A DNA stretch of 64,000 bases from an uncultured Tenacibaculum sp. (GTDB lineage Bacteria > Bacteroidota > Bacteroidia > Flavobacteriales > Flavobacteriaceae): assembly GCA_947496185.1 (NCBI GenBank), contig CANMCD010000014.1, positions 1 through 64,000 of the forward strand, read 5' to 3'. The notes beneath the pieces were generated by a model. The model was not told the DNA's origin. It was given only the letters and a program-made list of their open reading frames with translations, and searched no databases. Positions 46,413 through 54,739 of this stretch are shown here, in pieces. A program made the translations under genes and the position numbers. The number at the start of each line of letters is the position of its first letter. The first letter of the stretch is position 1.

Positions 46413-47206
46413 TTATTTTTCGATTAATCTTAAATTTAATCTAAATTGTGATTTAATTTTAAGGTAAGGACTACGAGCACTTACCATACTAATCCTTTTA
46501 CCTATTCTTTGGTAACTTCTAATATTCGAAAGTGTATTTATGATGTTCGCAGCATAATCATCTCTTTTATCAGCGCAATAATCACTTGTTTTAGAAAAAC
46601 GACTAGTATCAAATTTAATTTTAAAACCTTCTTGTTCTGTGATTTTTATATTTGAGTGTGAGTTACACCCTTGTACAATAACGTCTCCATTCTTCTTAAT
46701 TCTAACCGTTAACCCTCTTTGATTTCTCGGAGTATTATCACTACTAGTAACTTGCCAAAGCCCTACTAATTCAGAATCAATAGTAGTATTGGTATTTGTT
46801 GGAGGAAAAACAACTACACTGCCACATATTCCATATACTTGATAGTCAAGTATAAAAACGCCTGTTCTATTTTTCTTTACTATTGCATAAGTTTTATTTC
46901 CAAATTTGTATTTAAATTTAGAGTTTATTACAGTAGCTCTATTATAAATATCAAAACGAGTTATAAAACGTAAATCACTACAATCTACTGTTTTAAACGG
47001 TAATCTTCTTCCTGATGCTGCCTTAGATGCTTTTTCACTATCTTCTAAAAAGCTTTCTATCATCGTTGAAAATTCTTCTTCTATGTTGCTTTCTAACGTT
47101 ATATTTTCATTAAGGGATTCATCATTAGAGGAACAAGAGAAAAAAATGCAGTAACACATAACCCTACTGCTAATAATGTTTTAATCGATTTTAAAGTTTT
47201 CTTCAT
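46413..47206 (-). pseudogene. Lipoprotein copy A, frameshifted in the signal peptide
   Basis: Paralogue of the gene at 48152-48991. The conserved start is ATG at 47206 (MKKTLKSIKTLLAVGLCVTAFF), but the run at 47140-47146 has seven T residues on the coding strand where copy B has eight. The frame therefore ends after about 35 codons. An out-of-frame ATG at 47159 opens a frame to the end (MCYCIFFSCSSNDES), with a lipobox-like Cys9 but a poor signal. The mature part has SDLRFITRFDIYNRAT and a lipocalin-like C-terminal half starting ELVGLWQV. It may be a slipped-strand phase variant, a dead gene or a sequencing error. The whole copy is part of a tandem duplication. Confidence 0.7.
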
Positions 47207-47825
47207 TTTTTATTATTTTAGTTTTTTACTTTAAATAAGTTCTATTTTTTTAACTAATAGTAGCGTTTCTACAAACTAATTTCAGTGATTAAAAAAAAAC
47301 AAACTGATTTAATTATAAAATCTAGGTGTTATGAAAACACGCCAATTATTGATTATTGATTATTGATTATTGATTATTAAAATTTAAATGGACTTAAATT
47401 ATAGTTGGAGGGGGAGTTGATAAGGTTACAATGCTAAATTTATTTGTAGAATCTAAACAAGAAATACTCATACATACTTAACTATAAATTATTTAGCACG
47501 GCGAAAGTATACAATATATCTTAAATGAATCAAAACATAAGTTTTAATTAACTAATATTTAACATTATTAATTTTCATATTCAAACAAACCTATAACGTT
47601 AAGATAATATGACAATTACCCTACAAAACTATAAGGTATTCCTCATTTTTAATACTAAAAAGAACCTTATACGCTAGGTTAGAATCGTGCACTGGTACTG
47701 ATTTATAGTTTCTTTATAAGCATCTTGGTTAAATACTTCTCCTATGATACTGACTTACTAGGTTGAAGAAAAATTTTAGTCAATTAATTTGACTGAAAGA
47801 TTATTCTAACAGCCATTGTATCTCA
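47207..47825. repeat. Upstream region of lipoprotein copy A (part of tandem duplication)
   Basis: Intergenic; matches 48992-49580 in long stretches such as actaatttcagtgatt and ataaactataaggtaa-like segments. It contains the 7-bp unit TTATTGA four times (47344-47371), present once in copy B. No ORF. Confidence 0.7.
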
Positions 47826-47882
47826 GCGAATTGATATAATAAGTGTTGGGCTTAATTTAATAAAAAGAACTTTTAATAACTT
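47826..47882 (+). pseudogene. Remnant of the trmD 5' end
   Basis: GCGAATTGATATAATAA at 47826 matches the start of trmD at 49586, with weaker identity for about 40 bases more. The ATG has become CAG and the frame decays. It marks the right edge of duplication unit A. Confidence 0.7.
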
Positions 47883-48068
47883 AAATTAAACACAACAAGT
47901 TAAGTTATAAGAGTCTTGATACGAGAAAAATCTTGATTCATTTAGGTAGCTTATTCATGAATAACAAACAATAATAAAGAAAGCCTTTTTTATAGTAAAA
48001 GAATGAGAATAAAACACCTTTTATCTAAATCAAGTTGGTATATTTTACGTATTCATATGTAGCACCAA
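47883..48068. other. Junction between the two duplicated units, no recognised content
   Basis: AT-rich 186 bp between the trmD remnant and the terminator of copy B. No ORF or repeat noticed. Confidence 0.4.
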
Positions 48069-48108
48069 AAATTCCTCAAGCATATCAAAAAATATACTCA
48101 AGAAATTT
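48069..48108 (-). terminator. Terminator of lipoprotein copy B
   Basis: Same 17-bp stem with four wobble pairs as at 46327-46366; the loop differs by one base and the T run is shorter. Confidence 0.75.
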
Positions 48109-48151
48109 TTGTCGTTAAAAAAATAGAACTAAACTACTCAAAGGGGTTATA

Positions 48152-48991
48152 TTATCTTGAAGCTTTCAATATCAATCGGTAAGTAGGGAAATTATGATCT
48201 AAAGGATTCTTATTGTCTGAAAGCACCATTTTATTTCCTACTCTAGTATAACTTTGAATTTTCGAAAGTGTTTTTATTATACTCGCTACATAGTCATCTC
48301 TTTTATCAGTACACCTTCTTATCTTTGTTACTTTATAAAAACCGCTAGTATTAAAACTAATTGCAGAACCATTTTGTTTATTAATTTTTATCCCCCAATG
48401 ATCGCTACATCCTTTTACTTGAACATTTCCGTCCTTATCAATTCTAACAGTAAGCCCCCATGCATTTCGTGGAGTGTGGTTAGTATCAACAACTCGCCAA
48501 AGCCCTACTAAATTAGAATTAATGGTAGTATTTGTTTGAGGAAAAACAATACTTGTATTAGTATTCGTATTGGTATTTGTTTGAGGAAAAACGATAGCCC
48601 TACCACATATTCCATATACTTGATAGTCACGTCTAAAGTTACCTGTTCTATTTTTCTTAACTATTGCATACGTTTTATTACCGTATTTGTACTTAAACTT
48701 AGCGTTTATAATAGTAGCCCTATTATAAATATCAAAACGAGTTATAAAACGTAAATCACTACAATCAACTTGTTTATTGTATGACGCTCTTCTTCCTGAT
48801 TCAGTCTTAGATGCTTTTTCATTATCTTCTAAAAAGCTTTCTATCATGGTTGAAAATTCTTCTTCTTTGTTACTTTCTGAAGTTATATTCTCATTAAGAG
48901 AGTCTTCATTAGAGGAACAAGAGAAAAAAAATGCAGTAACACATAAACCTACTGCTAATAATGTTTTAATTGATTTTAAATTTTTATTCAT
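48152..48991 (-). CDS. Lipoprotein copy B with lipocalin-like domain
   Basis: 279 residues with an intact lipoprotein signal (Cys25 in AFFFSCSSNED). The conserved region VDCSDLRFITRFDIYNRATIINAKFKYKYGNKTYAIVKKNRTG is followed by a Thr/Asn-rich linker. In the linker the block IVFPQTNTNT occurs twice (bases near 48530 and 48580), an expansion missing in copy A. The C-terminal part begins LVGLWRV, typical of small lipocalin-like lipoproteins. Outer-membrane or surface lipoprotein of unknown function. It is divergent from trmD and lies in a tandem duplication. Confidence 0.8.
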   Translation of the reverse strand: MNKNLKSIKTLLAVGLCVTAFFFSCSSNEDSLNENITSESNKEEEFSTMIESFLEDNEKASKTESGRRASYNKQVDCSDLRFITRFDIYNRATIINAKFKYKYGNKTYAIVKKNRTGNFRRDYQVYGICGRAIVFPQTNTNTNTNTSIVFPQTNTTINSNLVGLWRVVDTNHTPRNAWGLTVRIDKDGNVQVKGCSDHWGIKINKQNGSAISFNTSGFYKVTKIRRCTDKRDDYVASIIKTLSKIQSYTRVGNKMVLSDNKNPLDHNFPTYRLILKASR

Positions 48992-49583
48992 TTTTTACTT
49001 TATTTTTGGTTTTTTAACTTAAAAAAAAGTTCTATTTTTTTAACTATAGTAGCGTTTTTACAAACTAATTTCAGTGATTAAAAAAACAAACTGATTTACT
49101 TATAAAACCTAGGTGTGATAAAAACACGCCAATTATTGATTATTAAAATATGGATGGACTTAAATTTTAGTTAGAGGGGGGAGTGATAAAGTTAAAGTGC
49201 CTAATTTATTTATAAAACCTAACAAAAAAGGCTCTTACCTATCTAGTTATAAATTATTTAGCGCGACGAATGTATACAATATGTTTCAAAACAATCAAAA
49301 CATTATTTCTAATTAACTAATATTTAACTTTTTTAACTTTTTTAACTAAAACACTTAATATCAACACAAAACACAGCAAACAACCAATAAACTATAAGGT
49401 AATCCTCCATAAAATGTTAAAAATAATCTTGTAACCTAAGTTAAAATCGCACGCTGGTTTGTAGTCCCTTTTATAAATACCCCCTCAGATAAATGCTTCT
49501 CGATGATGACGACTTTCTAAGTTGAAAAAAATTTTAGTAAACTAATTTCATTAAAAAATTATTTTAATAGCTATTTTTACCCC
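48992..49583. other. Divergent spacer between lipoprotein B and trmD, 592 bp
   Basis: Counterpart of 47207-47825. It contains one copy of TTATTGA and no ORF. The promoters of lipoprotein B and trmD must lie here; I cannot place them with confidence. Confidence 0.5.
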
Positions 49584-50264
49584 ATGCGAATTGATATAAT
49601 AACTGTTGAACCTGAATTAATAAGGAGCCCTTTTGAAAATTCAATGATGAAAAGGGCTATTGAAAAAAAACTAGCAGAAGTACATTTTCATAATTTACGT
49701 GAATACGGATTAGGAAATTACCGACAAGTAGATGATTATCAATTTGGAGGTGGTGCAGGAATGGTTTTAATGATCCAACCAATCGCAAAGTGTATCGAAA
49801 AATTACAACTTGAGCGTCAATATGACGAAATTATTTATATGACTCCTGATGCTAAAACCTTAAATCAAGCTACGGCTAATAGTTTGTCGTTAAAGAAAAA
49901 TATTATCATTTTAACAGGACATTATAAAGGGGTAGATCAACGAGTAAGAGACAAGTATATCACAAAAGAAATTTCCATAGGAGATTACGTTTTAACAGGT
50001 GGTGAATTGGCTGCTGCTGTATTATGTGATGCTGTTATACGACTTATTCCTGGTGTTTTAGGTGACGAAACTTCTGCCCTAACCGATTCTTTTCAAGACA
50101 ATTTATTATCACCTCCTGTTTACACCCGTCCTTCTGAATACGACAACATGAAAGTACCAGATATTCTTTTATCTGGCAACTTCCCTAAAATTGAAGAATG
50201 GAGAGCTGATAAAGCCTACGAAAGGACAAAAAAAATACGTCCAGACTTATTGGATGAATCGTAA
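49584..50264 (+). CDS. trmD: tRNA (guanine-N1)-methyltransferase TrmD
   Basis: 226 residues. The opening [25 protein letters not shown] is followed by [17 protein letters not shown], the knot region [14 protein letters not shown] and [30 protein letters not shown]. It methylates G37 of tRNAs, preventing frameshifting. The first ~55 bases are duplicated as a remnant at 47826, so its 5' end is the right edge of a tandem duplication. Downstream rplS, often next to trmD, is absent. Confidence 0.95.
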   Translation: MRIDIITVEPELIRSPFENSMMKRAIEKKLAEVHFHNLREYGLGNYRQVDDYQFGGGAGMVLMIQPIAKCIEKLQLERQYDEIIYMTPDAKTLNQATANSLSLKKNIIILTGHYKGVDQRVRDKYITKEISIGDYVLTGGELAAAVLCDAVIRLIPGVLGDETSALTDSFQDNLLSPPVYTRPSEYDNMKVPDILLSGNFPKIEEWRADKAYERTKKIRPDLLDES

Positions 50265-50533
50265 AATTATATCAATTTAACACGCCTTACTTTCATATTT
50301 TGTAAAAAACACCTACAAAACACTTGTTTTCAAACATTTTAATAGTAAACTTCTTTGGTAAAATATAATTATTGTTACTTTTACAAAAGAACTACTTACA
50401 CACTATTTAACTACCAACCTTCACTACTACTAGATAAAGGGGCATCATGCGTTCCCCCCTATTAAAACGATATAAAACAACATATGATTCATATGAGTAG
50501 TAACTATTAATCAACTTATTAAAACCTCTTACT

Positions 50534-52015
50534 TTGAAAACCTTACCTCTTATTATTCGTAAGTACCCTGTAATGAGTACTATATTACTATTTCAAGCCT
50601 TCAGATTATTACTCTTACCATTCATGGGACTTATGCCTCAAGATGCTTATTATCATTTTTATGGACAAAATCTATCCCTTTCTTATTTTGATCATCCGGG
50701 GATGATTGGCTACTTATTACGATTCTTTACTTCTTTATTTGGTAAGACCGTTTTTGTCATCAAACTAACTGATTTTGTGGTTACTTCTATAACTTTATAT
50801 AGTTTTTACAAACTGGCACAGTTCTTTTTATCTAAAAATGGTGTAAACAAGGCCCTATTATTAATCATTTCCACATTTTTTATTTCTATTTTATCGTTCA
50901 ACTCCACTCCAGATGTGCCATTACTTTTGTTTTGGACATTAAGTCTATTACTCCTGTCAAAAGCTATTTTTGAAGATAAAAAATGGGGGTGGATTTTTGG
51001 AGGTATCACTATGGGCTTAGCTTTTAACAGTAAGTATACCGCTATATTATTACCTTTAGGTTTACTTATTTTTGTTATTTTTTCCGATAAATACCGAAAA
51101 CTTTTAGCATCTCCTTGGTTATGGTTGAGCCTTCTTTTTTGTGTAATAGTAACATTTCCTGTTTGGTGGTGGAATTATGAAAATAACTTTGCTTCTTTTC
51201 TCTTTCAGTCTTCAAATCGAACGAGTTCGATTGCTAAATTAACCTTAAAACCTTCTTATTTTTTTGGTGCTATTGGGCATCAACTACTTCTACTATTACC
51301 TATACTGTTCGTTGTGATCGTTATTATAACATATAAATACATCAAAAAAGTAGTTTGGAAATTCTCCTTGCCTAGTGCTAAAATATTATTCTTATTATGC
51401 TTTTTTGTTCCGACTTTTGTTGGTTTTATGGCATTAACACCAATATATTGGGTAAAGCTAAATTGGTTAATGCCTTCTTACATAACGGGAATTATTTTGG
51501 CTAGTATCTTTATTGGTAAAAAGCTATTAAAAGTACAGCTTATGTTTTCTATTGTCATACATTTTTTGGTAGCACTTCAAGTAGTTTTTTACCTTGTACG
51601 TATTAAAAGTGACGATACATGGGTGGGCTGGGAAGAGCTAGCGAACGAAACCAAAAAACTTCAACAGCAATATGATGTAAATTCTTTTATCTTTTCGGAT
51701 GATAATTATAAAACATCGGCAGTGTTAAACTTTTATATGAATCAAAAGGTATATGCTCAAAATATCATTGGAAAACCTGCACTTCATTTTGATTATTTAG
51801 GAGATGAATTGACTTTACTAAATGGGAAAAATGCACTTTTTATTGATTCTGATAAACGTTTTAAAAATGAGCTTAAAAAAGGACAAATCGACGAACATCT
51901 TAAAAAGTACTTCTCTAATATAACGGAACTTGCTCCTATTATTGTTCATAAAAACACCAACCGAAAGCGAAAGTTTTGGGTGTTTTATTGTGAAAATTAT
52001 GAATTCAAACCATAA
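50534..52015 (+). CDS. Glycosyltransferase family 39 (PMT/ArnT-like) membrane protein
   Basis: 493 residues from a TTG start; an ATG at residue 14 (50573) is an alternative. About 11 membrane helices. The catalytic first loop carries LMPQDAYYHFYGQNLSLSYFDHPGM, where PMT-type GT39 enzymes place their catalytic Asp before aromatic residues. A second DHP motif follows. The family moves sugars from polyprenyl-phosphate donors to lipid or protein in the periplasm. Donor and acceptor are unknown. No other glycan gene is nearby. Confidence 0.85.
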   Translation: MKTLPLIIRKYPVMSTILLFQAFRLLLLPFMGLMPQDAYYHFYGQNLSLSYFDHPGMIGYLLRFFTSLFGKTVFVIKLTDFVVTSITLYSFYKLAQFFLSKNGVNKALLLIISTFFISILSFNSTPDVPLLLFWTLSLLLLSKAIFEDKKWGWIFGGITMGLAFNSKYTAILLPLGLLIFVIFSDKYRKLLASPWLWLSLLFCVIVTFPVWWWNYENNFASFLFQSSNRTSSIAKLTLKPSYFFGAIGHQLLLLLPILFVVIVIITYKYIKKVVWKFSLPSAKILFLLCFFVPTFVGFMALTPIYWVKLNWLMPSYITGIILASIFIGKKLLKVQLMFSIVIHFLVALQVVFYLVRIKSDDTWVGWEELANETKKLQQQYDVNSFIFSDDNYKTSAVLNFYMNQKVYAQNIIGKPALHFDYLGDELTLLNGKNALFIDSDKRFKNELKKGQIDEHLKKYFSNITELAPIIVHKNTNRKRKFWVFYCENYEFKP

Positions 52016-52384
52016 AATGAAAATAACCCTACATGACAAATAAGTTCCACACAATTATTTAACATAAAAGGTAAGACATAGAACAATAAAACAACAAAAC
52101 ACAAATATTATTATTTTATATATAATTTTAAACACCAAAAACAATATTAAAATACATTATTCGTAAAGTATTTATTAATAAATTTCTTTCTTCTGCTTTA
52201 AATCCTTACACTTATTACTAAAATTTAATGCTTCATGGTTTTTTAACAAAAATCAAATCCATATTTCGTCATTTTCGCAAAACAATAAAAATGAACAGGT
52301 TACATCTATATTTTGAAACCAACAATAAACTCGAAATCGATGTAGCATTTTCATAATACTTATAATTTTTAAAACCCCAAAAAG
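52016..52384. other. Intergenic region, 369 bp
   Basis: Very AT-rich spacer before the repeat lipoprotein. A loose promoter-like ATATTTTG lies near 52310. No ORF or structure is recognised. Confidence 0.4.
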
Positions 52385-53380
52385 ATGAAAACATCTAAAA
52401 TTATTTTACTACTAAGTAGTGCATTTATTATCGGTTGTTCTACTGATAATGAAATGGAGTCAGCAATAACGAATAAAGCTACTAAAAAAGAAACAATGAC
52501 TCTTGAATCGAAAAGAGCGATAAACAGCTCTTTTAAAAAATTTTTACTGCAAACGGGTACAGCTTTACACGAAACTTATGATAACTTTGAATTTGTTTTG
52601 GGTGACTATAACAATGATCATGAGCCAGATTTGTTCGCTATCAAAAAAAGTAGAACAGGAACAAAATCTACCGAAATTCACGTGTTAAACGGTGCTAATA
52701 AGTTTAAAAGTTTTTTATTACATACAGGTACAGCTTTACACGAAACTTCTTCTAACTTTGAATTTTTATTAGGGGATTATAACAACGATCGAAAACCTGA
52801 TTTATATGCGATCAAAAAAAGTAGAACAGGGACAAAATCTACCGAAATTCATATATTAAATGGTGCTGATAACTTTCAAAGCTTCTTATTACAAACAGGA
52901 ACTGCTTTACACGAAACCTCTTCTAACTTTGAATTTGCATTAGGTCACTACAACAATGATTATAAACCTGATTTATATGCGATCAAGAAAAACAGAACAG
53001 GGACAAAATCTACGGAAATACATGTATTAAATGGCGCAAATAATTTCAAAAGCTTCTTACTACAAACAGGAACCGCTTTACACGAAACCTCTTCTAACTT
53101 TGAATTTGTTGTTGGTTATTATAATTATGATAGAAAACCTGATTTATACGCTATCAAAAAGAACAGAACGGGAACAAAGTCTACGGAAATACACATATTA
53201 AATGGCGCAAATAATTTTCAAAGTTTTTTAAAGCAAACAGGAACCGTTTTACATGAAACTTCTTCTAACTTTAAATTTTTATTAGGGCTTTATAATAGTG
53301 GTGCTAGACCTGATATCTATGCGATCAAAAAAAATAGAACGGGATCTAAGTCTACTGAAGTTCATGTTTTTGGTCAATAA
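52385..53380 (+). CDS. Lipoprotein of five 57-residue FG-GAP/VCBS-like repeats
   Basis: 331 residues with a lipoprotein signal (Cys18 in FIIGCST). From residue 50 to the end it is five tandem repeats of 57 residues (the last 54), each with FLLQTGTALHETSSNF, a loop such as DYNNDHEPD, and DLYAIKKSRTGTKSTEIHILNG. Repeats 1 and 2 have a complete DxNxDxxxD calcium motif; repeats 3, 4 and 5 lose one or more ligands (HYNNDYKPD, YYNYDRKPD, LYNSGARPD). Such repeats build propeller blades; five plus a remnant would be an unusual number. Similar QTGTALHET repeats occur, as I recall, in actinobacterial hydrolases. Function is unknown; binding to a surface polymer is a guess. Confidence 0.85.
   Translation: MKTSKIILLLSSAFIIGCSTDNEMESAITNKATKKETMTLESKRAINSSFKKFLLQTGTALHETYDNFEFVLGDYNNDHEPDLFAIKKSRTGTKSTEIHVLNGANKFKSFLLHTGTALHETSSNFEFLLGDYNNDRKPDLYAIKKSRTGTKSTEIHILNGADNFQSFLLQTGTALHETSSNFEFALGHYNNDYKPDLYAIKKNRTGTKSTEIHVLNGANNFKSFLLQTGTALHETSSNFEFVVGYYNYDRKPDLYAIKKNRTGTKSTEIHILNGANNFQSFLKQTGTVLHETSSNFKFLLGLYNSGARPDIYAIKKNRTGSKSTEVHVFGQ
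52532..53377 (+). repeat. Five tandem 171-bp repeats inside the lipoprotein gene
   Basis: Copies begin near 52532, 52703, 52874, 53045 and 53216. They are in frame, and the tract matches the protein repeats. Copies 2, 3 and 4 are the most alike at the DNA level; copy 5 is the most diverged. Confidence 0.9.
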
Positions 53381-53863
53381 AAAACTAATTTAAAAACTAC
53401 TAAACCCCGAGTTATATATTTAAAAAAGCCTATTATTTCAATAACCTACAATAGTACTTATAGGTTTTCAAGTTCATTATAATAAAGATAAGATACTAGC
53501 ATAAAAAATCTAGTACGTTATTTTACCTTACCCATTAACTTAAATATATAATTCGGGTGTTTAAAAAGTTGAAAATAAAAATTGGAAAATTATAGAAAAA
53601 GTGAAGGGTAAATTCCTAGAAAAGTATTATCTCCATCATCATTCAACAACTCTATACTTTTTTAAAATTTACCCTGCAACTAGATGTCCCCCGTGTGTTT
53701 GCCCTAAACTCATTCTAAATAACATATTTCACGAAACATGCATTGCATTATTGTATTCACAAAATAACAACTAAGTTATTAAGAATATATATAACAAAAT
53801 AAACACTTTTATAAATAAAATTCTTTTAAATTAGTAACACCTAACAATATTATACAAAATAAT
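53381..53863. other. Intergenic region, 483 bp, with a large stem
   Basis: Contains an inverted repeat at 53605-53675 (see that entry). The remainder is AT-rich with no ORF. Confidence 0.5.
53605..53675. repeat. Two-helix inverted repeat
   Basis: AGGGTAAATT / AATTTACCCT (10 bp) encloses AAAAGTAT / ATACTTTT (8 bp), with small internal gaps and a 26-base loop. No T run follows, so it is not a standard terminator. It may be an RNA structure or an element end. Confidence 0.4.
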
Positions 53864-54739
53864 ATGCAACATCAGGCAAACAAAAGAAAAGTATTCTGTC
53901 TAAAAGAATTAGACTTCAAGGGTTGTTTAGACTTTGGTTATTATAACTATCATATTGCAGAGCCTGTATTAAAAACACATAGACATGATAATTCTATTGA
54001 AATCTGTTATTATCTAAAAGGAGAACAATATTACCAAATTGAAGATAGTATATTTAAACTTAAAGGAAATGACTTCCTAATTATTCCTCCAAATGTTCCG
54101 CATGGATCAGGAAATCATCCTGAAAATATAGGAGAACTCTTCTGGCTTCAAATTTCTTTATGTGAGGAAGAGACTCTTTGTTTTTTACCTAAAAAAGCCG
54201 CTGTTTTTTTGATTGAAGCATTGAGAAAAAAGGAAAAACAAATATTTGTCGGGGCTTACACACTAAAACCGATTTTAGAAAAAATACTCAAAGGGTTAGA
54301 AAATACAGAGAGTCCATTTAATAAGATTTATGTAAACAACCTTATCACAAGATTACTTATGGAAACCATACTTTTAGCGCAAAAAACACCTCATAGCTCA
54401 CAAATAACACAGAAGCTTTCGATCATTGATGCTTTTATCAATAAAAATATGGACCGACAAATCTATGTAGATGAGCTTGCCGAGCTATTGTCTTTTTCTA
54501 CTGCTTATTTTAAAACATGGTTTAAACAAAACTTTGGAACTCCACCGAAAACATATATTAACCGTCAAAAAATAAGTACTGCTAAAAAAATGATGGGTAA
54601 TCAAACGAATGTAACACAAATTGCTTATGACCTAGGATTTAACTCTTCTCAGTACTTTGCTACAGTATTTAAAAAGCATATGGGAGTAACTCCTAAAGAG
54701 TATATAAAACTACATAAAACTAGAAAAGAAACTACCTAA
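53864..54739 (+). CDS. AraC family regulator with N-terminal cupin
   Basis: 291 residues. The N-terminal half is an AraC-type cupin (THRHDNSIEICYYLKGEQYYQIEDSIFKLKGNDFLIIPPNVPHGSG), which suggests small-ligand sensing. The C-terminal two helix-turn-helix motifs read VDELAELLSFSTAYFKTWFKQNFGTPPKTYI and VTQIAYDLGFNSSQYFATVFKKHMGVTPKEYI. The 3' end overlaps the convergent UMF1-type MFS gene by 8 bp. The regulated genes are not evident. Confidence 0.88.
   Translation: MQHQANKRKVFCLKELDFKGCLDFGYYNYHIAEPVLKTHRHDNSIEICYYLKGEQYYQIEDSIFKLKGNDFLIIPPNVPHGSGNHPENIGELFWLQISLCEEETLCFLPKKAAVFLIEALRKKEKQIFVGAYTLKPILEKILKGLENTESPFNKIYVNNLITRLLMETILLAQKTPHSSQITQKLSIIDAFINKNMDRQIYVDELAELLSFSTAYFKTWFKQNFGTPPKTYINRQKISTAKKMMGNQTNVTQIAYDLGFNSSQYFATVFKKHMGVTPKEYIKLHKTRKETT

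Noticed and set aside
46413-47159. Intact lipoprotein gene starting MCYC
   Set aside because: The start is out of frame relative to the conserved ATG at 47206 of the paralogue; the shift is in the T run.
52532-53377. CRISPR-like regular repeats
   Set aside because: The 171-bp units are contiguous, in frame and encode protein repeats; there are no spacers.
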